From contig CAYMMX010000008.1 of the NCBI GenBank assembly GCA_964391675.1, positions 1-64,000 of the forward strand: DNA of 64,000 bases. Reading direction: 5' to 3'. Position numbers and translations under genes: made by a program. Within the stretch, counting starts at the first letter, position 1; the number at the start of each line of letters is the position of its first letter. The DNA comes from CAYMMX01 sp964391675 (GTDB lineage Bacteria; Cyanobacteriota; Vampirovibrionia; Gastranaerophilales; Gastranaerophilaceae). This document shows, one piece after another, positions 41,554 to 51,325 of the stretch. The notes beneath the pieces were generated by a model. It saw only the letters and a program-made list of their open reading frames with translations, was not told the origin of the DNA and did not search any database.

Positions 41554-41591
41554 ATAATAAACGGGCTTCAATTTTGAAGCCCGTTTATTAT
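41554..41591. terminator. Terminator between tRNA and SLH gene
   Basis: ATAATAAACGGGCTTCAA (41554-41571) pairs with 41574-41591. No long T-run on either side, but the GC-rich 16-bp stem should stop both convergent transcripts. Confidence 0.7.
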
Positions 41592-41603
41592 CTCAGTGAT
41601 TAT

Positions 41604-42653
41604 TTATTCAATAATCCAACCACTTGTAAGATCAACTTTAATTGTTTTTTCAAGTTTTACTTTTACAATTTTTCCTGATTTAAGTTTTACTTTTCCACCC
41701 TTAATAATTGCTCTGATTATTCTTTCAAACCAATTTTTTTGCTGATCTGTATTAATGCATCCAGGGAATGAAGCGATTTGATCAATTGTTGTTGTAATTG
41801 TTTTTGTCTCAAGTCCCATTTTTCCAGTCCTAATAAATAATTTACCAGGTGTTATGCTTATTATTTCACCTGTAATTTTACTTGATTGTGCAATTACAAT
41901 ATAATAATCTTTAGTAACCAAGTGTTTATTAGCTTTTGTCGTAAAACATTCACCTTTTCGATTTATAGAACTATTTAATGGTGTTACTAACATTACAGGA
42001 ATACTTGTTCCTGCTGGAATTGTAGCAATTGTCCCATTAATAGTTACACCTTTAAGAACATATCCGCAACCTTTTTTTGCTCTCATAGCATCTTGTAATT
42101 TTTTATTTGGATTTATTCTTGCTTGTGTTTGCATATTGTATAATCCAAAAGCCATTTCAGCTCTTGTTATAGGTGCATTTGGATTTTTGAATTCGCCTAT
42201 TGCCTTTTTAGCCTTAAATACGCCTAATTTATCAAGATTAAGAGCTGACATCATTATATCCATTGCTTCTGATTTAGTGATTGTATCATCCGGTCTGAAT
42301 GAATTATCAGAATTATTTTTAATTAAGTCAAAATTTATTGCTCTTTGAATTGAATTGAATGCCCAATGCTTATAAGGAACGTCTTTGAATTCAAATGTTC
42401 TTTTTAAGGGAGCTTTATCTTGGTGAAGAGCTTTTACTACCATTGTTGCAAATTCTGAACGGGTTGCTGTTTCATCCGGTTTAAAATTCCCATCAGGATA
42501 TCCAACCAGAACATCTTCATCCGTAAGTGCTTGTATTTGTTTGTATGCCCAATGGTTCGACGATAAATCAGGATAGTTCTTTGCATATACTCCTGAGGTT
42601 AACATTCCTATTACCAAAGTAAACATTAGTAAATTTTTAAAAATCCTTTTCAT
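41604..42653 (-). CDS. SLH-domain exported protein
   Basis: 349 residues with a signal peptide cleaved near VYA. Two clear S-layer homology units: YPDLSSNHWAYKQIQALT...GYPDGNFKPDETATRSEFA (residues ~25-75) and the one starting FKDVPYKHWAF (~85-140), plus a partial third (PITRAEMAFGLYNM). Beyond residue 190 a beta-rich domain has IPAGTSIPVMLVTPLNSS and a late IAQSSKITGEIISITPG, similar to pilus/conjugation-type beta domains in cyanobacteria. SLH domains bind cell-wall polymers; in cyanobacteria they anchor outer-membrane proteins to peptidoglycan. AAAGGAGAG precedes the ATG. Role: wall-envelope tether. Confidence 0.8.
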   Translation of the reverse strand: MKRIFKNLLMFTLVIGMLTSGVYAKNYPDLSSNHWAYKQIQALTDEDVLVGYPDGNFKPDETATRSEFATMVVKALHQDKAPLKRTFEFKDVPYKHWAFNSIQRAINFDLIKNNSDNSFRPDDTITKSEAMDIMMSALNLDKLGVFKAKKAIGEFKNPNAPITRAEMAFGLYNMQTQARINPNKKLQDAMRAKKGCGYVLKGVTINGTIATIPAGTSIPVMLVTPLNSSINRKGECFTTKANKHLVTKDYYIVIAQSSKITGEIISITPGKLFIRTGKMGLETKTITTTIDQIASFPGCINTDQQKNWFERIIRAIIKGGKVKLKSGKIVKVKLEKTIKVDLTSGWIIE

Positions 42654-42826
42654 TTTTCTCTCCTTTTTTGTACTGATATTTATGTTTTAAAATATTGTAT
42701 ATTTTGTTTATAGTAATGATAATATAAACAAAATAATTATTATATATTTTTTCTTACTTGCATTAATTTAGTAAATCAATTAACATATTATTAATACTGT
42801 TATACAGAGTTTTTTACAAGTCAATT

Positions 42827-44620
42827 ATGAAAAAGAATAATAAAAAAATCTTAATATTAACTCTAGCTTTTGTATTTATAATTAATCCTTCTTTTGCAAT
42901 GAGCAAAAAAGCTTACAAATATTTTAAAAATGCAAATGATGCTTATAGTGCCAATGATAATATCAATGCTGAAATTGGATACAAAAATGTAATTGAATTA
43001 GCACCAGAAGATATTCTTGCATACTTAAAACTGGCAAATTTATATTTGGATGAGCAAGATTTAAATAATGCTCTTAAATATTATGAAAAAGCATTAACAA
43101 TAAATCCTAATGATGGATATATATATCTAAGCATTGGGAGTATTTTAAGAGTTAAAAAAGATTACCAAGGCTCTTATGATGCTTACAAAAAAGCGGCTAA
43201 CCTTTTGCCTGATTATAAATATGTTTATTTAAATCTTGCCCAAATTCAAACACAGATGAATAATCAAAAACAAGCAATTCAGGATTATAATAAATTTCTT
43301 ACGACATATCCCAATGATATTGAATCGAGAAAAAATTTAGCTGAGCTATACTTAAGTGTAGATATGAACGATGAAGCTGTATCTGAATATGAAACTGCTT
43401 TAGAAATTTCCCCTTCTGATTTTAATGAATGGGGAAATTATGCAAAAGCTCTGCTGTTATCTGAAAATTTCAGTAAGATTCCACAAGTTTTATTGCCGGT
43501 ATTAGAAAAAGATCCCGAAAATGCCGAACTTAGGGTTATACTTGCTTCAGCATATGAAAATTTGAATGAAAAAGAAAAAGCTATCAATGAATATATTACA
43601 ACTTTAAAATCAGATTCAAGTCTTGTTGATATAAAATTTAATATTGCAAAATTGTATGATTCTATGGGAAATGATACTGAGGCTATAAAATATTATACTG
43701 ATTATATAGATATAGAGCCTGATAATTTAGATGCATATTATAATCTTGCTTCTATTTATGAAAGAAAAAAGAATTTTAATGATTCTATTATAACTTTGAA
43801 TAAATTGAAAAAACAGGAAAAGGATACATCTAATGTTTTAAAAGAAATCGGAAGAAACTATTATATGTCAGGAGATTTTGAACAGTCTATTAATTATTAC
43901 CAGGATGCTTTAAAAGTATCTCCCGATAATCCTCAATTATATTATAGCATGGCACTTTCCTATACTTTATTAAAAAAATATGACAAAGCTTTAGTGAATT
44001 ATAAAAAATCTCTTGAGTTAAAAGATGATGAAAAAGTTAAAAATAATTTGGCAAAATTGTATATTTTAATTGGCGATAAATATATGTCTGAAAATAATAT
44101 TGAAGATGCCATTACTAATTATAAAGAAGCTTATAATTTAAATAATATTGACTTGGATATTTGTTTATCATATGCCAATACTCTTTATGAGAAAGGTTAT
44201 GCTAAGGAAGCTCTCGAGGTATATAAGCATGCACTTGAGACAAATAAAAATAACGTTGAATTATTGATAAACGTTGGTAATATTTATCAGGAAACGTCTA
44301 ACATGCAGGAGGCTCAAAAATATTATGAAAAGGCGCTTACTTTTGAGCCGCAAAATTATAATGCCAAATTTAATTTAGGCCTTGTCTTTTTTAATACCGG
44401 AAATAATAAAGAAGCAAAAGAGTGTTTTTATTCATCAATTAAATTAAATCCTGAACTACCTTTATCGTATTATTTACTTGGGGTAATACTTGATAAAGAA
44501 AAAAATTATAATGAGGCTGCAATTAATTATAAAAAATTTATTGCTCTGGATCCCAAAAATGAAAATGTTGCACAAATTCAAAAAAGGTTGTCTGTAATTG
44601 CGAACAGTAGAAAAAAATAG
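42827..44620 (+). CDS. Exported multi-TPR protein
   Basis: 597 residues. Signal peptide (ILILTLAFVFIINPSFA), then about fourteen TPR motifs covering the rest (for example YLKLANLYLDEQDLNNALKY, YNLASIYERKKNFNDSIITL, YSMALSYTLLKKYDKALVNY). A periplasmic scaffold, no enzymatic domain. It overlaps the TonB-like gene by 23 bases, so both are probably made together, and TPR-TonB pairs elsewhere deliver energy or assemble outer-membrane complexes. The ATG lacks a good Shine-Dalgarno. Confidence 0.75.
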   Translation: MKKNNKKILILTLAFVFIINPSFAMSKKAYKYFKNANDAYSANDNINAEIGYKNVIELAPEDILAYLKLANLYLDEQDLNNALKYYEKALTINPNDGYIYLSIGSILRVKKDYQGSYDAYKKAANLLPDYKYVYLNLAQIQTQMNNQKQAIQDYNKFLTTYPNDIESRKNLAELYLSVDMNDEAVSEYETALEISPSDFNEWGNYAKALLLSENFSKIPQVLLPVLEKDPENAELRVILASAYENLNEKEKAINEYITTLKSDSSLVDIKFNIAKLYDSMGNDTEAIKYYTDYIDIEPDNLDAYYNLASIYERKKNFNDSIITLNKLKKQEKDTSNVLKEIGRNYYMSGDFEQSINYYQDALKVSPDNPQLYYSMALSYTLLKKYDKALVNYKKSLELKDDEKVKNNLAKLYILIGDKYMSENNIEDAITNYKEAYNLNNIDLDICLSYANTLYEKGYAKEALEVYKHALETNKNNVELLINVGNIYQETSNMQEAQKYYEKALTFEPQNYNAKFNLGLVFFNTGNNKEAKECFYSSIKLNPELPLSYYLLGVILDKEKNYNEAAINYKKFIALDPKNENVAQIQKRLSVIANSRKK

Positions 44621-45494
44621 ATATATATTCTTTAAGAAAAAAGGTTATAGATCATCATGGAATGGTATACCTGCCTTTATTAAGCCATACAGTAAAGAAT
44701 TTTCTCTGTGTGGTAATTTCTTTTCGTCTATTATTATTCATATAATAATAGCATTATTGTTTTGGGGTACTTGTTTTATATTTAAATCATATTTTAGTAA
44801 CTTAATGTTATTCGATAAACCCAAACAAAATATGCCGGATATTGAATTTATTTTAAATGGTAACTCTGGCAATAGAAAAAAATACAAGAAAAAATCTTCT
44901 TCAAAATCAATAAATAATAATTTCAATAAAGTTTCACAGAAAAATAATATTTCCAGAATAGAGAAAAAAGCATATTTAGTCAACAATTCAAAGATTATAG
45001 ATGATTTTTCAATACCTGCACCAAATATTAAACCATTAGGTACAAATTTTTCAAGTTCAGGACGTAGTTCAAGAAAATCATCTGCTTTTTCCAATAATCA
45101 TACTTCGGATGGTGGTTTTGACATTGGGACTCCTGATGGCAGAGGTGTTGGAATTAAAAAAGGATTCGATAAGAATGCGACAAAAAAAATCGTAAGCTCT
45201 TATGATATTAACCCATATATAAATGAATTAAAAAGAAATATAAGATGGAATTGGAAATACCCACGTGGTTATGAAAATAAAAAAGTTGAACTGTTTTTGA
45301 GGATTGCAAAAGATGGAAGGTTGATTATATTAAATGTAAAAAGAACTTCTGAAATAGGAGAAGTTGATAATGCGGCATTAAATGCCGTAAGAAAAACTTT
45401 GCCATTGAATCCTCTCCCTTCCGCATATAAAAAAGGATTCTTAGATGTAGTTTTCACTTTTGATGGAAGCACTTCTGTAATCACTAAAAAATAA
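44598..45494 (+). CDS. TonB-like energy transducer
   Basis: 298 residues in the usual TonB layout: cytoplasmic N-terminus of ~40 residues with basic residues, one membrane span (IIIHIIIALLFWGTCFIF), a long Lys/Ser/Asn-rich linker, and a C-terminal domain with YINELKRNIRWNWKYP, VELFLRIAKDG and NAALNAVRKTLPLNPLP. The start is uncertain: TTG 44598 is the only good in-frame choice, with AAGG about 10 bases upstream, inside the end of the TPR gene. exbB and exbD are not here. Supports an outer membrane in this organism. Confidence 0.75.
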   Translation: MRTVEKNRYIFFKKKGYRSSWNGIPAFIKPYSKEFSLCGNFFSSIIIHIIIALLFWGTCFIFKSYFSNLMLFDKPKQNMPDIEFILNGNSGNRKKYKKKSSSKSINNNFNKVSQKNNISRIEKKAYLVNNSKIIDDFSIPAPNIKPLGTNFSSSGRSSRKSSAFSNNHTSDGGFDIGTPDGRGVGIKKGFDKNATKKIVSSYDINPYINELKRNIRWNWKYPRGYENKKVELFLRIAKDGRLIILNVKRTSEIGEVDNAALNAVRKTLPLNPLPSAYKKGFLDVVFTFDGSTSVITKK

Positions 45495-45589
45495 ATGTTA
45501 CATTTTTGTTATAAATGATTTCTTTTAGGCAATATTTATTACGTTTTGGTTTAATTAACTTGAAGTAATTAATATGGAGTGTGGTGTAG

Positions 45590-46966
45590 ATGATTCCAAT
45601 GATAAACTCAGTGAATACAAATAATAATACTAAACCTTTAAATTTTAGAGCTAATAATGATCAAAATAGATATTCGTATTCTAATATAAGATCTAATACT
45701 CCGGTATCTTCAAACCCAATCAGTAATTTTAAAAAATCTGAAAAAGCTCAGAAATTAGCTACTTTGTTAGGGATAACCACTTCAATAGTTGTTACGGCAT
45801 TTTTTGGCAGAATGTTAATAAGTGATTATAAAGCTAAAAAAGTGCTTCAAGAATCTATGAAAGAAGCTGTTAAGGAATTTAATATTCCAGATGCAAAATC
45901 AATGGTGGATGTTATAAACAATTGTATAGATCCAATTATTAAACGTGCGGCAATGAATGAATATAATAAAGGTTCTATGATGTCTCAAAAGAGACTTAAT
46001 GATATACTTTCTTTGGCTAATTTAGATAAAGCCAGACCTGAAGAAGTGGATCTTGTAAGAGCTATTGAGTTAATGGATAAAAAAATTGTAGGTATGGATG
46101 AAGTCAAAGAAGAAATCTTAGATTTTCTTGTTGAGCAAAATTATAATATAAGAAATGGTATCAAATTAAAAAAACCATTGGTTTTATGTTTAGATGGTCC
46201 TGCTGGAACAGGTAAAACCACTATTTCAGAAGTCCTTGCAGAAGCAATGGGTATGCATTATAAAAAAATATCTTTAAATGGAGCTAGTGGTAAAGCCCCT
46301 ATTAAAGGATATGAAGCTGTTTATACAGGAGCTTCTTCAGGTGGAATTGCTCAAGGACAATTGGAAGGTAGAACTAAAAAAGTTTTGTATTGCCTCGACG
46401 AAGCTGATAAAACAGCCTCAAGTGATTATAACGGAAAAGTAGAAGACACTTTGCTTTCTTTATTTGATGATCAGGCATTATTTGTTGATGATAACTTAGA
46501 TATTCCAATCGATGTTACAAAATCAATATTTATTTTGACAACAAACGATTTTGAAAAGCTTTCAACCCCGCTTAAAAACAGAATACGTAAAATTAGCATA
46601 GCGCCATATGATTTAAAAATTAAATCTAAAATTGCAAAATTAAAAATGCAAGATGCTTTAGAAGATTCTAAATTGAATCCCCATGCACAAATAGCTACTG
46701 ATAAAGTATATGATACTATTGCAGAAATGACAAGTGACCAAGGTGGTAGAGAAACTACGCAAAATGTTTTATCTCTTATTAAAAAGATAATTACTAAATT
46801 GGAATTAGGTGAAAATGATGGAAAACCTGTAGTTGTTACTCCTGAATTTGTCAGAAAAGAACTTGGGTCTATTACAGAAAAAGAAACTTTATCCTCAAGA
46901 ATTTTGAAATCAAAAAAATATGTTCCAAATACAAATCCAAATACACAATTAAATTCTGCAGTTTAA
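45590..46966 (+). CDS. Membrane-anchored Lon-like AAA ATPase without protease domain
   Basis: 458 residues. The first ~50 are polar with a tag KPLNFRAN; a membrane span (LATLLGITTSIVVTAFFG) lies near residues 57-74. The ATPase domain resembles Lon: KIVGMDEVKEEILDFL, Walker A DGPAGTGKTT near 203, GASGKAPIKGYEAVYTGASS, Walker B LYCLDEADKTAS and sensor-1-like ILTTND. After residue 400 only ~55 residues follow, so there is no Lon protease domain (no Ser-Lys dyad). Function unknown; possibly a membrane chaperone or unfoldase. GGAG precedes the ATG. Ends 6 bases before convergent valS. Confidence 0.75.
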   Translation: MIPMINSVNTNNNTKPLNFRANNDQNRYSYSNIRSNTPVSSNPISNFKKSEKAQKLATLLGITTSIVVTAFFGRMLISDYKAKKVLQESMKEAVKEFNIPDAKSMVDVINNCIDPIIKRAAMNEYNKGSMMSQKRLNDILSLANLDKARPEEVDLVRAIELMDKKIVGMDEVKEEILDFLVEQNYNIRNGIKLKKPLVLCLDGPAGTGKTTISEVLAEAMGMHYKKISLNGASGKAPIKGYEAVYTGASSGGIAQGQLEGRTKKVLYCLDEADKTASSDYNGKVEDTLLSLFDDQALFVDDNLDIPIDVTKSIFILTTNDFEKLSTPLKNRIRKISIAPYDLKIKSKIAKLKMQDALEDSKLNPHAQIATDKVYDTIAEMTSDQGGRETTQNVLSLIKKIITKLELGENDGKPVVVTPEFVRKELGSITEKETLSSRILKSKKYVPNTNPNTQLNSAV

Positions 46967-46972
46967 TAGAAT

Positions 46973-49609
46973 TTATTTTAATGAACTAATTAGTTTTTCA
47001 ATCATTTCCTGCTGGATAACTATTTCATCAACTTTTGTTTGAGTTTCTTCAATAACTTCTTTTGGTGCATTCTCAACAAAGTTTTTATTGCTTAATCTTC
47101 CGGTTAGTGAATTTTTTTCATTCAATAATTTATCAAGTTTCTTTTGTTGTCTTGAAATTTCTGCATCAATATCAATTAAATCTTCAAGAGGGATTATTAT
47201 TTTGGATGCACTAACTACTGTTGTTGCTGATTTTTTTGGTATTTCTTCTGATTCATCTGCAAAAGAAATATTTTCAACTCTTGCTAATCTTTTAATATAT
47301 GATTGTACACTTTCAAAAATTTCATTTTCTGATTTATCTGGACGAATCTGAATATTTACCTTTATCGAAGGAGAAATATTAAAACTTTGTCGGACGTTTC
47401 TCAATGACTTTATTGTTTCAAAAACAAGTTCCATTTCTTTTGCTTCTTTTTGGTAATTAAATTTATCTTTATATGCAGGATAGTCAGCCAGCATTATAGC
47501 TTTGAATTCTTTATTAGGCATAAGTGAATAAATTTTTTCAGTTATATGAGGCATTATCGGATGTAATAACCTTAAAGACATATCCAATGCATACTTTAAA
47601 ACTCTTTGAGTATTCAATTTTATTGAATCATCCTGTAATTGAATTTTAGCAATTTCTACATACCAGTCACAGTAAGAATTCCAGAAGAAATCATAAAGTA
47701 TATGGGCAATTTCTCCTATTCTGTAATTCTTAATATTTTCATTTATTTCTTTTGCTGTAATATTAAGTTTATCTAAAATCCATTTATCAGCGATTGTTAA
47801 ATTATCAAAATTAATTTCTTTATCATCTACACCGTCAAGATTCATTAATACAAAGCGTGATGCATTCCAGATTTTATTTGCGAAATTCCTTCCATATTCA
47901 AATCTTTCATCGCTTATTTTAATATCTTGCCCGCCGTATGTACAAAGAGAAGTCAATGTGAAACGAAGAGCATCACAACCATATTTATCAATTATTTCAA
48001 CAGGGTCAATGGTGTTTCCTTTTGATTTTGACATTTTTTGTCCTTTTTCATCTCTTATCAGTCCGTGAATATAAACGGTAGAAAAAGGAGCTTTACCTGT
48101 AAACTCTAAGCCCATTGTAATCATTCTGGCAACCCAGAAGAAAATTATATCGAAGCCTGTAACTAAAACACTTGTAGGGTAGAATTTTTTAAAGTCATCA
48201 GTTTCTGTTTTAGGAAATCCCATTGTAGAAAAAGGCCACAAGCCTGATGAAAACCAGGTATCTAAAACATCCGGATCTTGGGTGTAATTATCAGGATCAG
48301 GATTTTCTTTTGCTACAATCATTTGACCCGTTGTATTGTGATAATATGCAGGAATTTGATGTCCCCACCATAATTGTCTTGATATACACCAATCACGAAT
48401 ATTTTCCATCCAACCTAAATAATTTTTTTCCCAACGTTCAGGAATAAATTTTATTCTTCCATCTTTAACGGCAGAAATGGCATCTTTCGCAAGGGGTTCC
48501 ATTTTTACAAACCATTGTTCTGATAGTAGAGGTTCAATTGTAGTACCACAACGTTGACATTTACCAACATTGTGAACATGATCACGAGTTCTTAGCAGTG
48601 AGTTATTGTAAGATAGTAATCCGATGACTTTTTCTCTGGCTTCGTATCTGTCTAGTCCTTGAATATCCGGAGGTACTTCCGGACAAGACTTCATTTTTCC
48701 TTGTTCATCTATTACCCAAATTGGCGTTAATTTATGACGTTTTCCTACTTCATAATCATTTGGATCATGAGCCGGTGTTATTTTTAATGCGCCTGTTCCA
48801 AAACTTTTATCAACATAGTCATCTGTAATAATAGGTATTTCTCTGCCTGTTAAAGGGATACAAACAGTTTTTCCTACTAAATCTTTGTATTTATAATCAT
48901 TTGGATTTACAGCAATTGCAACGTCACCAAACATAGTTTCAGGACGAGTAGTGGCAATAACTATAGCTCCGGCTTCATTTTTGAGTGGATACATGATTTC
49001 CCATAGATGCCCGTTTTCAGTTTCGTATTCTGTTTCAACATCAGAAATTGCACTTTGGCATCTTGGGCACCAGTTTACAATGTAAGCTCCTTTATATATA
49101 AGACCTTTTTCAAACAGTTTTATAAATACTTCTTTTACCGCTTCCGAACAACCTTCGTCAAAAGTAAAACGTTCCCTTGATCTGTCAAAAGATGCTCCTA
49201 ATCGTTTGAATTGATTTAAAATCGCACTACGGTGTTCATTTGCCCATTCCCAAGTTTTTTCTAAAAATTTTTCACGTCCTAATTCGTGTCTATCGGTTCC
49301 TTGGTCTCTAAGATTTTTTTCTACAACATTTTGAGTGGCAATTCCTGCATGGTCAGTTCCGGGAAGCCAAAGTGCTTCGTATCCTGACATTCTGTGATAA
49401 CGTGTTAATATGTCTTGAAGTGTTCCATCCAAGGCGTGTCCCATGTGTAATACCCCTGTAACATTTGGTGGTGGAATTACAATTGAGTAAGCAGGTTTTT
49501 CGCTTTTTGCATTTGCTTTAAAACACTTATTTTCTTCCCAATATTTATAAATTTCTTCTTCTGTTGCTTTTGCATCATAAACGGTAGGTAAATCTTCTAT
49601 TAAGTTCAT
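46973..49609 (-). CDS. valS: Valyl-tRNA synthetase
   Basis: 878 residues, class I. HIGH-type motif PPNVTGVLHMGHALD at about residue 46, KMSKSKGNTIDP at about 520, WCISRQLWWGHQIP, and a C-terminal coiled-coil arm of the ValRS type (DIDAEISRQQKKLDKLLNEK). Zinc-like CPRCQ and CQRCG pairs are present in the inserts. AAAGGAC precedes the ATG. No T-box visible upstream. Confidence 0.97.
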   Translation of the reverse strand: MNLIEDLPTVYDAKATEEEIYKYWEENKCFKANAKSEKPAYSIVIPPPNVTGVLHMGHALDGTLQDILTRYHRMSGYEALWLPGTDHAGIATQNVVEKNLRDQGTDRHELGREKFLEKTWEWANEHRSAILNQFKRLGASFDRSRERFTFDEGCSEAVKEVFIKLFEKGLIYKGAYIVNWCPRCQSAISDVETEYETENGHLWEIMYPLKNEAGAIVIATTRPETMFGDVAIAVNPNDYKYKDLVGKTVCIPLTGREIPIITDDYVDKSFGTGALKITPAHDPNDYEVGKRHKLTPIWVIDEQGKMKSCPEVPPDIQGLDRYEAREKVIGLLSYNNSLLRTRDHVHNVGKCQRCGTTIEPLLSEQWFVKMEPLAKDAISAVKDGRIKFIPERWEKNYLGWMENIRDWCISRQLWWGHQIPAYYHNTTGQMIVAKENPDPDNYTQDPDVLDTWFSSGLWPFSTMGFPKTETDDFKKFYPTSVLVTGFDIIFFWVARMITMGLEFTGKAPFSTVYIHGLIRDEKGQKMSKSKGNTIDPVEIIDKYGCDALRFTLTSLCTYGGQDIKISDERFEYGRNFANKIWNASRFVLMNLDGVDDKEINFDNLTIADKWILDKLNITAKEINENIKNYRIGEIAHILYDFFWNSYCDWYVEIAKIQLQDDSIKLNTQRVLKYALDMSLRLLHPIMPHITEKIYSLMPNKEFKAIMLADYPAYKDKFNYQKEAKEMELVFETIKSLRNVRQSFNISPSIKVNIQIRPDKSENEIFESVQSYIKRLARVENISFADESEEIPKKSATTVVSASKIIIPLEDLIDIDAEISRQQKKLDKLLNEKNSLTGRLSNKNFVENAPKEVIEETQTKVDEIVIQQEMIEKLISSLK

Positions 49610-49667
49610 TTTTTTGTCCTTTAATTAGCTCTTATTAGATTATAGCAAAAAAATTCATCAAACCACA

Positions 49668-51284
49668 TTATTTTTTGATAAAAGTAATGACTGACCAACT
49701 TCCTTTTTCTTCATATCTTAATATTTTAAGCTTAGTTATGAATTCATTTATTTCTTTATTCTTTATATAAGAAAATGCAAGAAATAAAAAAGGTGCTTTA
49801 TCATATTCTTTTTTGTTATGAAACAGGTAGTGTATTTGGTTTGGTGAGTATAGTGTTACAGTATTTAACAAGACTAAGGATAGTTTTTGATTAGGCTTTA
49901 ATTCGTTTATTATTTCGTTATTAATTTTGTTTAAAAAATATTTTTTATTAATATTTGCTAAGTCTTCTTTTGCGGTTATATTTAAATATTTTGCAAAGTT
50001 ACTTTTATTAATTGAAATTACATTAAGATCTTTAAAATTAATATATTTTTCAAATCTGCTTTGAGGATAGTAGTTTAACAAAATTATGTCATTTTTTCTT
50101 AAATCTGCATTTTTAATTAGGTCAGCAACAATTTTGTGTCCTTCACTACGGCGAATTTTTGGTGCTCCAATAGGACTTATATACATATATAATAAACTTA
50201 AAAAGCAATATAATATTATCAAAATATATTTCAGTTTACTTTTAAATGTCAGTAATCCAGAACACATCAAAAGAATTAGTGTAGGATAAACTTCTATTGA
50301 ATATTTTGAGGCAAAAACTAATTTACCTGATATTGCAGCGATAATTAGAGAAAAGATATAAGCTAGACAAGTAAAAAACACTATAAAAATTTCAATTTTT
50401 TTAGCTATAAGTGATCTTATTATTCCGATAAGAGCAATTATTGAAGGTATTATTGCAAAAATAAAGAAATTTATATTGATAACTTTGGAAAAATTGTCAG
50501 GTGCACTTACAATATTAGTTAAAACAGGAGAAAAGTAATCTGTTAACATAAATCCTATTCGGCTAAAATTAAAGGTTCCCCACCACTGTGATATGAATCT
50601 TGTTGTTAAAAAATTATATATCAGAGGTAATCCCAGAAGGAGCAAAATTAGAGTAGAGCCCAATAAGATTGAAAGTGTTTTTTTACATTCGTCTTTTTTT
50701 GCAAGATATAAGCTTAAAAAAACAGAATTAAAAACTACAAATACGAAGCCTATTGTATGAGTAAAAATTATTAAAAAGCTAAATATAATGTAAAATACTA
50801 TATTTTTTAGGCTTTGTTTTTTAAGCAATTTTAATGTAAAGAGTAATGCAAGGCTTGAGAATAAAAATAAAATACCGTAAAATCTTACTTCTTGTGAGAA
50901 ATATATTAAAAATGAACTTATTGCGGTTATTAAAGAGCAAAAATATCCAAGTTTTTTGTCTTTTAGCTCTTTTCCTACAAAATACATAGAAATTATTGAT
51001 AAAATGCCCGGAATAACCGAAGTTACTCGAAGCATTAAATCACTGTTTCCAAAGAAATGAATAAAAAATTTAAGATATAAATAATAAAAAGGCATATGAC
51101 ATTGTTCAAAAATTGAATGTATAAAGTCTTTACCTAAAGGTACTGAAGCTATAAACCAACTTACGTATTCATCGTTCCATAGGCCGTCAGGTTTATCTAT
51201 AAAAGCTAGTCTTAGACATGTTCCAATAAAAACTATTATGAATAGTATCCAAAAAGTTTTATTTTTCACTTTTGCCCCTTTCAT
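49668..51284 (-). CDS. GT-C family glycosyltransferase (ArnT/PMT-like)
   Basis: 538 residues, about ten membrane spans. The N-terminal loop has DGLWNDEYVSWF, the acidic catalytic-site motif of GT-C enzymes (D/E in the first periplasmic loop), and the second loop EQCHMPFYYLYLK. Polyprenyl-phosphate sugar donor expected; acceptor unknown (glycan or protein). Divergent from a polyprenyl-phosphate glycosyltransferase gene, which might make that donor. GAGG precedes the ATG; TATAAT at 51301 lies within the shared promoter space. Confidence 0.75.
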   Translation of the reverse strand: MKGAKVKNKTFWILFIIVFIGTCLRLAFIDKPDGLWNDEYVSWFIASVPLGKDFIHSIFEQCHMPFYYLYLKFFIHFFGNSDLMLRVTSVIPGILSIISMYFVGKELKDKKLGYFCSLITAISSFLIYFSQEVRFYGILFLFSSLALLFTLKLLKKQSLKNIVFYIIFSFLIIFTHTIGFVFVVFNSVFLSLYLAKKDECKKTLSILLGSTLILLLLGLPLIYNFLTTRFISQWWGTFNFSRIGFMLTDYFSPVLTNIVSAPDNFSKVININFFIFAIIPSIIALIGIIRSLIAKKIEIFIVFFTCLAYIFSLIIAAISGKLVFASKYSIEVYPTLILLMCSGLLTFKSKLKYILIILYCFLSLLYMYISPIGAPKIRRSEGHKIVADLIKNADLRKNDIILLNYYPQSRFEKYINFKDLNVISINKSNFAKYLNITAKEDLANINKKYFLNKINNEIINELKPNQKLSLVLLNTVTLYSPNQIHYLFHNKKEYDKAPFLFLAFSYIKNKEINEFITKLKILRYEEKGSWSVITFIKK

Positions 51285-51325
51285 TTTCCTCTTTATTTAT
51301 TATAATTATATTACAAAGGTGGGAT

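Noticed and set aside
42801..42826. Leaderless promoter for the multi-TPR gene
   Set aside because: TACAAG stands six bases upstream but matches -10 poorly and has no -35; TATACA farther upstream is as likely.
44598..44660. Possible frameshift at the start of the TonB-like gene
   Set aside because: The TPR gene and TonB frame are both intact; overlap with a TTG start explains the join better than an error.
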